Of a stretch of DNA of 26,483 bases, positions 1-6,489 are shown piece by piece (positions within the stretch are counted from its first letter, which is position 1; each line of letters starts with the position of its first letter). The DNA lies in the IMG/VR virus record IMGVR_UViG_3300025590_000552, positions 1-26,483 of that record. One strand, 5' to 3'. Below the pieces are notes generated by a model that saw nothing but the letters and a program-made list of their open reading frames with translations, did not search any database and had not been told where the DNA came from. The translations under genes were made by a program, and so were the position numbers. This DNA is from a virus.

Positions 1-755
1 TTTTGACTAATCCAACATACCAAGAAACCGACGCGGGTGTGGTTTGTAGAGATATTATCGCAGGTTCTTCATACGGTCCGCCGCTAGGAAAAATCTCAAC
101 ACAAACCCGAGTTATACTTCCCTCAAGTTTGGATTTGTCTAAGAAAAGTCGTCTCGATGCAATCCAAACAATACTCGATATTGTCAACAACACACCCAAC
201 CAAGTCATACTTCAAGCAGAGGTTAACGGGTACATTAATCTTGTGAGATTGAGGGAAGTTGATGATACAAGTTTGAAACCTTACATCGCCGGGAGACTGC
301 CAAAAACTTCTGTCCCACAGGATTTGTACCCGACTCAAATAACTAGAGATGAGGGAGATTTAGACTTCGTAAATAAAGTGTCAATCACAAACTCTGAAAT
401 CGGTTTGATAGCAACCGAACCTACAACACCTGTTCAAAATCCTGTTCATATTATTGTCGAAGAAACTGCGGCGACTGACGTTCCGACAGCCAAGTTCTTT
501 GCTCAACAAATATTGAATCAACAAGGTCGAGCAGGTTCTCGTTGGAATGTTCAAGCGCTACCGGAGAGGTTTGATATTATGCCGGGTCAAGTAGTTGACT
601 TCGCTTCCACTGATGGCGGTCTAGCAGGCAGGCAAAGAGTATTCGATGTATCAATAAAATACAGCCCGAGCGACGTATCAATGACGATGACTGTTGGTCG
701 TCAAGCCCCCGATTTGGTTGCCATGTTGAGATATGCAACAGGCGTTTCGCAATAA
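1..755 (+). CDS. Probable tail/baseplate virion protein, 5'-partial
   Basis: The reading frame is open from the left edge, with a TTG at base 3, to a TAA at 753-755, so it is probably the C-terminal 250 or so residues of a longer protein. The composition is beta-rich with few charged runs. Near the C terminus the pattern GRAGSRW, then DIMPGQVVDF, then GRQRVFDVSIKYSP and a final MTVGR resembles the end of phage baseplate-hub or late-control-D-like proteins. That resemblance is from memory and is not proven. A strong stem-loop follows within 25 nt, which fits the last gene of a structural operon, and the genes after it are replication genes. It could instead be another tail or fibre component. 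Confidence 0.6.
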   Translation, partial: LTNPTYQETDAGVVCRDIIAGSSYGPPLGKISTQTRVILPSSLDLSKKSRLDAIQTILDIVNNTPNQVILQAEVNGYINLVRLREVDDTSLKPYIAGRLPKTSVPQDLYPTQITRDEGDLDFVNKVSITNSEIGLIATEPTTPVQNPVHIIVEETAATDVPTAKFFAQQILNQQGRAGSRWNVQALPERFDIMPGQVVDFASTDGGLAGRQRVFDVSIKYSPSDVSMTMTVGRQAPDLVAMLRYATGVSQ

Positions 756-777
756 TCGGAGTTTTTATCCCCATCAT

Positions 778-806
778 TAGATTCCCCCCCTTTAGGGGGG
801 AATCTA
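778..806 (+). terminator. Perfect 12-bp inverted repeat (terminator-like)
   Basis: TAGATTCCCCCC at 778-789 pairs without mismatch with GGGGGGAATCTA at 795-806 around a CTTTA loop. It lies 23 nt after the tail-gene stop and separates the virion gene from the replication region. It lacks a clean U-tract, so it may act as an RNA 3'-end stabiliser or a bidirectional barrier rather than an intrinsic terminator. Confidence 0.6.
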
Positions 807-892
807 GTCTAAAGAATCGAACTGACTAACCCCCTAAGAGACATATAGTATAGTTGAACTGTATATACATCAGAGTATGAGTATGTTCGTTT

Positions 893-924
893 AATTAATT
901 AAGGTGGGATTAGCAGGGAATGAT
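893..924 (+). promoter_or_regulatory. Class A leaderless promoter
   Basis: AATTAATTAA runs into GGTGGGAT. The GTG at 904-906 is 21 nt before the ATG at 925, the same geometry as the other class A sites. The A/T stretch is in the TATA position for transcription starting at or near the ATG. Confidence 0.5.
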
Positions 925-1047
925 ATGGGCGCGGACACTCTTTTCCTTGAAAGCCCTGTTGTTGGGGCGTCGCGCCCATGGGGTTTTGTGTTATTTCTCC
1001 CCATTAATATGCGCCCCGATGATAGGCAACAAGCGACGGTGAAATGA
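925..1047 (+). CDS. Possible 40-aa small protein upstream of the 69-aa gene
   Basis: The ATG at 925 is placed 21 nt after the class A GTG and opens a 40-codon frame ending in TGA at 1045-1047, immediately before the ATG of the next gene at 1048. The product begins MGADTLFLESPVVGASRPWG and has no recognisable domain. A second frame opens at ATG 920, preceded by AGGG, and is also 40 codons long, ending at 1042; which frame is used cannot be decided. A 9-bp inverted repeat, ATGGGCGCG at 925-933 with CGCGCCCAT at 971-979, lies inside, so the stretch could instead be a structured leader of the 69-aa gene. Confidence 0.35.
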   Translation: MGADTLFLESPVVGASRPWGFVLFLPINMRPDDRQQATVK

Positions 1048-1257
1048 ATGGACTTTTTAGAATTAGAAACTACGACAGGATTAACGATGATTCGAATTGA
1101 TGACATTTCAGCAATCACACACATGGAATATTGTTGGGAGATTCATCTTCAATCGGGAACTATATTCAGAACAAACGACGAGAACAATCGTCTCCGTGAA
1201 TGGATGCACCGAAGTCAAGGCGGAACAATGTCTTACAACGGCATTCCGAAGAAATGA
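1048..1257 (+). CDS. Small hypothetical protein (69 aa), beta-rich
   Basis: The ATG at 1048 has GGTGA five bases upstream and directly follows the TGA of the preceding small frame, suggesting translational coupling. The protein alternates short strands: FLELETTTGLTMIRIDDISAITHM, broken here as FLELETTTGL then MIRIDDISAITHM, followed by WEIHLQSGTIFRT. This resembles the small 'set value, side-condition, glycine turn' pattern of FlbD-like phage proteins. A charged helix ends the chain. No catalytic residues are evident and the function is unknown. A second frame over the same bases (1097-1318) is judged a shadow because it lacks a ribosome site and has a poor composition. Confidence 0.6.
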   Translation: MDFLELETTTGLTMIRIDDISAITHMEYCWEIHLQSGTIFRTNDENNRLREWMHRSQGGTMSYNGIPKK

Positions 1258-1404
1258 GGAATCTGCGGTCAAGAGCCAACACCCGCCCCCCGTCGGGGGT
1301 GGAGCAAGCCAACTCTGATTTACGGGTTTACCCTACAGGTGGAAGGCCGGCCGGTGAAGTCGCCTATTCCGGCTGACTCTATCGCATTTGACCCTGTAGC
1401 CGTT

Positions 1405-1447
1405 TAGTTATAAACCTTTTCATTGATAACTCAAGACATTGATGAGG
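1405..1447 (+). repeat. First copy of class B box repeat, without a TATA box
   Basis: CATTGATA at 1421 and CATTGATG at 1437 are 16 bp apart, as in the other class B sites, but nothing like TTTATA follows at the expected position 1455. On the opposite strand TTTATA starts at 1414. A near-identical copy (about 1546-1589) is 142 bp downstream. This copy may be an accessory activator site or may serve minus-strand transcription. Confidence 0.55.
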
Positions 1448-1562
1448 CGGGGGAGCAACCCCCCATTTAGAATCAAGCCCGCAACCATGCGTGGGAATCG
1501 AACCTCTCGTAGCCCTCTTCTTCCTCAATCTAAGCGAACAGCCTTTGAGTTATAAATCTTTT

Positions 1563-1602
1563 TATTGATAACTCAAGACATTGATAGAACAAAACCTTTA
1601 TA
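1563..1602 (+). promoter_or_regulatory. Class B promoter (canonical) for the 78-aa gene
   Basis: TATTGATA at 1563-1570, CATTGATA at 1579-1586 and TTTATA at 1597-1602 show spacings of 16 and 18 bp, identical to the three other canonical copies. The A of the TATA core lies 26 bp before the ATG at 1626, so the transcript should be leaderless or nearly so. Confidence 0.7.
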
Positions 1603-1625
1603 TGCTGGAAGCCGTAGGACAGAAC

Positions 1626-1862
1626 ATGAGCGGCGAGACGACATTCACAACAGGCGAGACATACAGAGCAACATCAGTTTGCGATTCAAACTGTCATTGG
1701 TACTTTACAGTAGAGCGCCGAACAAACGCATCAGTATGGGTTTCAGAGCGTGGAGAAGAAGCAGTTCGCCGAGCAGTAAGAAATTACAATGGTGAAGAGT
1801 ATTTCATGCCTTTCGGAACTTACTCAATGGCCGCTCATTGTTCAGCGGGCAACGTCGCTTAA
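1626..1862 (+). CDS. Small hypothetical protein (78 aa) under class B promoter
   Basis: The frame is open from 1581, but ATG 1626 is chosen because the TATA box at 1597-1602 puts the transcription start at about this codon; an upstream start would lie inside the promoter. The product begins MSGETTFTTGETYRATSVCD, has three cysteines (CDSNC near the N terminus and one near the C terminus) and two histidines, and contains an aromatic strand HWYFTVERR followed by a basic helix RRAVRNYNGEEYF. The Cys/His arrangement could bind a metal, but no known zinc-ribbon spacing is met. It is the only protein gene here driven directly by a canonical leaderless class B promoter. Function unknown. Confidence 0.65.
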   Translation: MSGETTFTTGETYRATSVCDSNCHWYFTVERRTNASVWVSERGEEAVRRAVRNYNGEEYFMPFGTYSMAAHCSAGNVA

Positions 1863-1887
1863 TAACGTGGGAATCACCCCTCGTTCT
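1857..1887 (+). promoter_or_regulatory. Class A leaderless promoter for the XPD-like helicase
   Basis: CTTAATAACGTGGGAAT: the GTG at 1867 is 21 nt before the chosen ATG at 1888. The TATA-like part overlaps the stop codon of the previous gene. Confidence 0.55.
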
Positions 1888-3624
1888 ATGGGCATTACTA
1901 GAATCAACATACCAAGCAAAGCACCGCTTCCGGACTTGTGGGAGAAAGTTCGTCCGGACTTCCCAATGCCATCTCCGAGGAAATATCAAGACGAAGTTCT
2001 CAACGTAATTTATTGGGCGCTTGAAAATGACGACTTCGATAACATAGTCATCCAAGCACCTACCGGAATCGGGAAGTCGGCAATCGCCATGACTGTTCAA
2101 TCAAGATTTCAATCAGCATATCTTCTCGCCCCAAGTTTGGGATTGGCTCAACAATACAAAGATGATTACGGTCATGTTCTCAAAGAAGTTCGAGGCCGTT
2201 CCAATTTTCCTTGTTGGGTTCGTTCGGGTAATGCTGACGGAGCGCCTTGTCATGGTGTCAAGAAGTCCTGTCCTCACACGAAGCGGGAAGACCCTTGCCC
2301 GTACTACGAACAAAAATACGCGGCTACTGATGCTCGCTTGACGCTCTCGAATCCGGCATATATGTTCAGAGTCATACAGGGCGACCCAAACTTCGACCAA
2401 AGAAAGTTCGCAATAATTGACGAGGCTCACAACATGGAATCTTTCTTCATGGATTTGATGGAAGTAAAAATAACGACAAGAGATTGGCAAATGATTCACG
2501 GCGCTCGTACAGGTTTACCAATGGCTTACGCTCCCGAGGATTGGAAAACTCCGATGGAGAATCTTTTCAATGGCGCGAAGCGTTATCTCGAACTTGCGGA
2601 AAAGGATGAAGATGAGAAGGGTGTAGAAAATGGGCGCAAGTTATTGAGCCGATGTTCAACATTTTTGGAATTGCTAAAACAACCGAAGAGAGTTATTGTC
2701 GAAACCAAGAGCGACAGGAATGGGAAGTTCGTAGTTGCGAAGCCTATTCGTGTCAATAGTTTCGCGCTTGAACATCTCGAACGAATCAGCGAGAAAAGAA
2801 TATTCCTTTCAGCGACAATTTTGAATTGTGAAACCTTCCTCGACAATCTCGGACTTGGGCATCAGAAAACTCTGTATGTTAATGTCAACAAATCTCCATT
2901 CAATCCGGATAACTTCAATATCGTTTACGCTCCATGTGGTCCTATGTCTTGGAGCAAGCGTGATAATAGCGTCAAGAAACAAATCAAAGCGATAGCCGCA
3001 ATCATGGATAGAAATACAGACAAGCGTGGAGTCGTTCTGCCTCACTCACATTATATCCGTGAGAAAATTGTTGATGGACTTCGCGACTTGGGTTATGGAG
3101 ATAGGATTCTAACTCATGGTTCAGATGCGACAGGACGCAATATTGCGATTGACACTTTCTTCAAATCTCCGAGACAGGATTTAGTTCTCATCTCGACCTA
3201 CGTCGGTGAGGGATTCGATTTCAAAGGCCGGCTTGCTGAATGGTTGGTCATTTGTAAGATTCCATTCCTTCCTGTCAAAGACCCTCAAATCGAATTGAGA
3301 ATGAAAGAGGACGAGCATTCATGGAGACGAGACAACGAAGGAACTCCGGCTTGTCCGTATGAAGAACCGAATAAATATTCAAACGGAATGTGTTCATCAT
3401 TCAACTGCGCGAAACCTTGTCAGTCATGGTACAATCTCCAAACTGCTCTGAAACTTGTACAGGGCGCGGGACGAATTATTAGAAGTCAAGATGACAAAGG
3501 CGACCTGTACATCCTTGATGGGTCGTGGCAAAGGTGGGCGAGATGGAACAGTCATCTGTTGCCGTCATGGTTCAAAAACTCAATAAGAGAGATGAAGCCG
3601 TGGTTGAAGCGAGGGATTGCGTGA
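1888..3624 (+). CDS. XPD/DinG-family superfamily 2 DNA helicase
   Basis: This is an ATP-driven 5'-3' helicase of the XPD/DinG type. Walker A (APTGIGKS) is at about residues 57-64, and the DEAH box (IIDEAHNM) at about 176-183. Between them lie four cysteines (near 107-135: CWV, PCH, SCPH, DPCP) placed like the 4Fe-4S cluster of XPD. Motif V-like STYVGEGFDF and motif VI (GAGRIIRS, about 527-534) complete the second RecA fold. An extra cysteine-rich segment near 487-512 sits just before motif VI. The frame continues upstream to 1789, but class A promoter geometry favours ATG 1888; GTG 1867 is the alternative. Length is 578 aa, near the usual 600-700. It probably serves viral replication or repair. 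Confidence 0.9.
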   Translation: MGITRINIPSKAPLPDLWEKVRPDFPMPSPRKYQDEVLNVIYWALENDDFDNIVIQAPTGIGKSAIAMTVQSRFQSAYLLAPSLGLAQQYKDDYGHVLKEVRGRSNFPCWVRSGNADGAPCHGVKKSCPHTKREDPCPYYEQKYAATDARLTLSNPAYMFRVIQGDPNFDQRKFAIIDEAHNMESFFMDLMEVKITTRDWQMIHGARTGLPMAYAPEDWKTPMENLFNGAKRYLELAEKDEDEKGVENGRKLLSRCSTFLELLKQPKRVIVETKSDRNGKFVVAKPIRVNSFALEHLERISEKRIFLSATILNCETFLDNLGLGHQKTLYVNVNKSPFNPDNFNIVYAPCGPMSWSKRDNSVKKQIKAIAAIMDRNTDKRGVVLPHSHYIREKIVDGLRDLGYGDRILTHGSDATGRNIAIDTFFKSPRQDLVLISTYVGEGFDFKGRLAEWLVICKIPFLPVKDPQIELRMKEDEHSWRRDNEGTPACPYEEPNKYSNGMCSSFNCAKPCQSWYNLQTALKLVQGAGRIIRSQDDKGDLYILDGSWQRWARWNSHLLPSWFKNSIREMKPWLKRGIA

Positions 3625-3908
3625 AAGAATTACCCGAGTTCGTTCTTGCTCCGAAGCACAAGTTTGAAATGAATGGCGAGACTATTGACATCCCCTCAAG
3701 AAAAGTTCGAGTTTACGGTTATGCAAATTGGCCGTCATGTCCGAATTGTAAAAGAGAAGGACCTATGGATGGCTTTCTTCTCAAGCCCGAGGAATGGCCG
3801 AACGCTGTAATCATTTGCGGTGAACATCCGGGTTGCGGAATATTTTGGTGTCAGATTGGAGTTCCGCCCCAAGACCATACTTGGACGTATATCGAAAGTA
3901 ATGGTTGA
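3543..3908 (+). CDS. Hypothetical zinc-binding protein (121 aa)
   Basis: The gene overlaps the end of the helicase gene by about 80 bases in another frame. The start is uncertain: ATG 3543 is chosen because GGTG lies about seven bases before it; GTG 3525 and ATG 3567 are alternatives. The N-terminal third is charged and helical. The C-terminal half carries CPNC, then CGEHPGC and a further WC, a pattern consistent with a four-ligand zinc ribbon. No homologue is recognised. Overlap with the helicase suggests joint expression. A structured antisense region begins directly after its stop codon at 3906-3908. Confidence 0.65.
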   Translation: MEQSSVAVMVQKLNKRDEAVVEARDCVKELPEFVLAPKHKFEMNGETIDIPSRKVRVYGYANWPSCPNCKREGPMDGFLLKPEEWPNAVIICGEHPGCGIFWCQIGVPPQDHTWTYIESNG

Positions 3909-4147
3909 CGGGCATGAAGTTTCAAACGGCACAAGAAACTGCTTTTTATGAGTCCGCCTCTCTCTTCCTTGTGTTGTTCCATTATTCCAATCATGCCCTG
4001 TGAGTAAGATAGAAAGGCCGCTCCCAAATCGTCCGTTCGTTCGGGAACGCCTTTCGGCGAGAGAAGATTTCTGTCCTTCCAAGACCCCTGCGGTGGCGGT
4101 TCTGCCTCGTGCTTGAAGGGCGGTGTCGGAGTGGCTTTCTTCTCTGT
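3909..4147 (-). ncRNA. Probable structured non-coding RNA 1 (minus strand)
   Basis: A canonical class B promoter at 4169-4208 points leftward and predicts a start near 4147. No credible ORF follows, but the RNA would fold well. A distal stem (AGAAAG 4140-4135 with CTTTCT 4016-4011, extended by GCC/GGC) closes a domain holding CGCC-GAAA-GGCG, a GNRA-type hairpin at 4058-4047, and GUCUU-GGA-AGGAC. A second domain is closed by a perfect 8-bp stem (3991-3998 with 3910-3917), enclosing AGTTTC/GAAACT (3918-3923 / 3935-3940). The predicted RNA ends within a few bases of the stop codon of the convergent zinc-protein gene. The ends are inferred. It could also act as an antisense or convergent transcription stop. 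Confidence 0.5.
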
Positions 4148-4168
4148 ACTGTCGTAGGCACTTCCGGC

Positions 4169-4208
4169 TATAAAGGTTTCGGTTTATCAATGTCTCATTC
4201 TATCAATA
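4169..4208 (-). promoter_or_regulatory. Class B promoter (canonical), leftward
   Basis: Read on the minus strand: TATTGATA from 4208, CATTGATA from 4192, TTTATA from 4174. Spacings are again 16 and 18 bp, and the box before TATA reads CGAAACC as at 14295 and 21367. No ATG lies at the predicted start, so the product is probably RNA. Confidence 0.7.
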
Positions 4209-4215
4209 AAAAGAC

Positions 4216-4440
4216 TTATAAACAGACACCTATAGGGTCAAACAGCGAAAGTGGGTACGCCACCCACACAACAGAGGTTGTAAAATATTCATGTTGGGCA
4301 GTTCGCCGTCAGAAGACTGACGTTAAACAACGAGGAAGTACACGGCAGACCCCGGGCGAGGGGAAGTGGCAGAGGGTAGGGGCTGTCGCAACACGGATTA
4401 CACGGATTCGTGATAGTAGGTAGGGGCTATCACACACGAC
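4216..4440 (+). other. Intergenic hairpin-rich stretch, possible + strand RNA
   Basis: TTATAAAC at 4216-4223 could drive a rightward transcript from about 4244. Downstream are three perfect hairpins: GTGGGT-ACGCC-ACCCAC (4251-4267), CGTCAG-AAGA-CTGACG (4307-4322) and GTGATAG / CTATCAC (about 4410-4433). There are also two short direct repeats, GTAGGGGCT twice and CACGGATT twice (about 4376-4430). No class B spacing supports this start and no reading frame is convincing. It may simply be the leader or terminator region ahead of the ATPase gene. Confidence 0.35.
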
Positions 4441-4442
4441 TT

Positions 4443-4473
4443 TCTTATTAACGTGGGAATGTCCCATTTCAAT
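4443..4473 (+). promoter_or_regulatory. Class A leaderless promoter for the AAA+ ATPase
   Basis: CTTATTAACGTGGGAAT: the GTG at 4453 is 21 nt before ATG 4474. Confidence 0.55.
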
Positions 4474-6447
4474 ATGGACGGCGAAGTTAGGCAATCAGCG
4501 GACAGTGCAACAAGATTTGATGTGGTGGTTGAAGGACTCGAATGTTCACTGACATTTTTATCAGCCGCAAAAGGTCGAATGGACTTCGCGCTTGAGATAG
4601 ACGGTACACCGAAGGGTAAGATAAATGTCCTATCTCAACACTCACTTAGCCGGCTTGACAGTGGTTTAGAGGGTGATGCAAAAAAGAATTGGGCTAACAG
4701 AATGTTGGCTGTCGGAATTATTCTGAAAGATGGAACATATATTCCCGCTCCGATTGAGAAGCGAGAACTTGTTGAAGCATCAACTTACCACGGTGAGGAT
4801 TCAACTCTTGGGGCTATTGACGCCGATACGATTGAAGAGTTCCTAAAGAAAGAGGATTTGATTGACCGAGTGAATGAGATTCTACACGAATCAAGAGGAA
4901 CACCTTTTGTCGGTGATGATGCGAACTTGCTTCTCACGTTCTTAGTTATGTTGTCATGCAAAACCGGAAGTCCACTGAATCTTGAGATGATTGGTCAGTC
5001 AGCGTCCGGAAAAACATACATGACTCTAACTGCTAGGAACGGTTTTCCTAAGTCGATGGTTATGGTTCTAGCCGGTGCATCTCGTGAAGCATTGAAGTAC
5101 GATTATGATGAAGTCGATGAAGACGGGAACTTCATTGTGAAAGTCGATGGTAAATGTATTGTCGTTCTTGAGAAAGATGAATCAGAACCTTTCATTAGAA
5201 AGATGAAACCATTAATGTCCGGCGACGATTCAGAATTGGTTTGGAAAACTCCAATCAAAAATGAACTGACAGGAGAGATTGAGACAAGAGATTTCATTAT
5301 TAGAGGTCAACCAAGTTTCATAACGCTAACCACTAGAAATCCTAGGGAACAAGAACAAATCACAAGACAACTTCTGATGACTCCGGATATTACAAGCGAG
5401 AAAGTCGGAATGGTTGTTGAGAATCAATTACTCTCCAAAGCAAGACCCGAACAATTCAACGTCCATCCCGATGTGAAATTATTACAAGCGTCAATGCTGT
5501 CATTGAAAAATTACAAAGTTAGGAACATATTCGCTCCTATAATGTCGGACTTCTTCCCTGCTAAGAACGCTCAACATCAAAGAGACATAGCAAAAGTTCT
5601 GTCAATAATTGATTCAATCACTTTGTTGCATCAACATCAACGCCCGGTTGAAGTTTTCAACGATACAGAATATCTGTTGTCTTCTGTTGAAGATAATGTG
5701 TACGGATTAATCCTTGCCGACTTGGTATTGAGAGCGAGCCTGTCGGGTGTACCGGATGGTTCGTGGGTTATCTTCACCGAGATGACTGCGATGGAACAAT
5801 CGAAAAGACCACTCTCCGCTGACAATATTCTTCAATGGCTACACATCAATGCGTTCGCCTGCACCAAGAATGCTTTGCTCGAAAAACATTTGCCGACTTT
5901 AGAAGATGCCGGCTTGATAGAAGTAAAAGCAAGAGGTGGTGGCCGAGGCGGTGGGAGAAAGACATGGCGCTTGGTGAAGACCCGTAGCGGTTTAATGGAG
6001 ACATATGCCTTAACACCCCTATTCATTGAACACGCACGAAAAGCAATCCCTGTAATCCTCGAGGACTTCGCTGACGTGATTACTAGAGCAGGCAAACCCG
6101 CAAAGTTCAGACAGATAGATAAGAACGAAAAAGCAATTCTGAAATCGCTTGGATGTAAATCAAAGAAAGATTCGCAGGTTTGGCGAAGTTTGTTATTACC
6201 AAATTACATGAGAAAATCAAATCGAGATAGAATGCTTTGGGACATTATTGGCGTCAATAGGTCAAGAGACTCAATGTTCTCCGGCACAAGTTGGCTTGAC
6301 CAAACCAAGAAATCAACTGCGACTGAAAAGTTAGAAGCGCAAAAGTCTGTCAGAGAAACTATCAAGAAAGTGCAAATATCAGAGCATTCGAATGAAGGAT
6401 GGGAATCCTTGGCTGAATTATACATTGATGAATATGAAGATTCTTGA
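4474..6447 (+). CDS. P-loop (AAA+-like) ATPase with winged-helix C-terminal part, possible replicative helicase
   Basis: The protein has 657 residues from ATG 4474, placed by the class A promoter; an in-frame GTG at 4453 lies inside that promoter. The N-terminal 150 residues are unrecognised. Walker A (MIGQSASGKT) is near 172-181, Walker B-like CIVVLEKDES near 228-237, and a sensor-1-like TLTTRN follows. After the ATPase core, residues of about 445-510 (NALLEKHLPTLEDAGLIEV, then a glycine-arginine wing and KTWRLV) look like a winged helix. The order resembles MCM-like or phage primase-helicase ATPases, and no other replicative helicase is seen in the window, so a helicase role is inferred. 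It heads a run of replication and recombination genes that each have their own promoter. Confidence 0.75.
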   Translation: MDGEVRQSADSATRFDVVVEGLECSLTFLSAAKGRMDFALEIDGTPKGKINVLSQHSLSRLDSGLEGDAKKNWANRMLAVGIILKDGTYIPAPIEKRELVEASTYHGEDSTLGAIDADTIEEFLKKEDLIDRVNEILHESRGTPFVGDDANLLLTFLVMLSCKTGSPLNLEMIGQSASGKTYMTLTARNGFPKSMVMVLAGASREALKYDYDEVDEDGNFIVKVDGKCIVVLEKDESEPFIRKMKPLMSGDDSELVWKTPIKNELTGEIETRDFIIRGQPSFITLTTRNPREQEQITRQLLMTPDITSEKVGMVVENQLLSKARPEQFNVHPDVKLLQASMLSLKNYKVRNIFAPIMSDFFPAKNAQHQRDIAKVLSIIDSITLLHQHQRPVEVFNDTEYLLSSVEDNVYGLILADLVLRASLSGVPDGSWVIFTEMTAMEQSKRPLSADNILQWLHINAFACTKNALLEKHLPTLEDAGLIEVKARGGGRGGGRKTWRLVKTRSGLMETYALTPLFIEHARKAIPVILEDFADVITRAGKPAKFRQIDKNEKAILKSLGCKSKKDSQVWRSLLLPNYMRKSNRDRMLWDIIGVNRSRDSMFSGTSWLDQTKKSTATEKLEAQKSVRETIKKVQISEHSNEGWESLAELYIDEYEDS

Positions 6448-6459
6448 ACACACCCTGTC

Positions 6460-6489
6460 CTTTATATTGGTGGGGAATGAGGGTACGAT
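6460..6489 (+). promoter_or_regulatory. Class A leaderless promoter for the SSB-like gene
   Basis: CTTTATATTGGTGGGGAATG: GTG at 6470 is exactly 20 nt before ATG 6490. TTTATAT is a good archaeal TATA box about 27 bp upstream of the ATG. Confidence 0.65.

Larger units (their letters stand above)
1258..1625. other. Intergenic stretch with hairpins and a two-copy promoter-like repeat
   Basis: No convincing gene is seen in these 368 bases. They hold a GC hairpin (CCCCC 1287-1291 / GGGGG 1295-1299) after the 69-aa gene and a 7-bp stem (CTACAGG 1333-1339 / CCTGTAG 1393-1399) enclosing a GGCCGGCC palindrome at about 1345-1352. A GGGGG-AGCAA-CCCCC hairpin lies at 1449-1463. A direct repeat of about 43 bp occurs at roughly 1405-1447 and 1546-1589, 142 bp apart, carrying the class B boxes and, pointing the other way, TTTATAACT. 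A tRNA T-loop-like string lies near 1488-1505 but does not fold as a tRNA. The stretch may encode a structured RNA; strand and ends are unknown. Confidence 0.5.

Noticed and set aside
1481-1545. Possible tRNA on the minus strand (GGTTCGATTCCCAC looks like a T-loop).
   Set aside because: The T-stem does not pair (only two of five pairs), and no matching acceptor stem or anticodon arm can be drawn.
3735-4190. Long minus-strand ORF of 151 codons downstream of a class B promoter.
   Set aside because: Its start precedes the predicted transcription start, it runs antisense through the zinc-protein gene, and its composition is not protein-like; hairpins explain the region better.
4109-4423. + strand ORF of 104 codons.
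   Set aside because: Crosses the class B boxes and TATA box of both directions, with no start signal and low-complexity, shadow-like composition.
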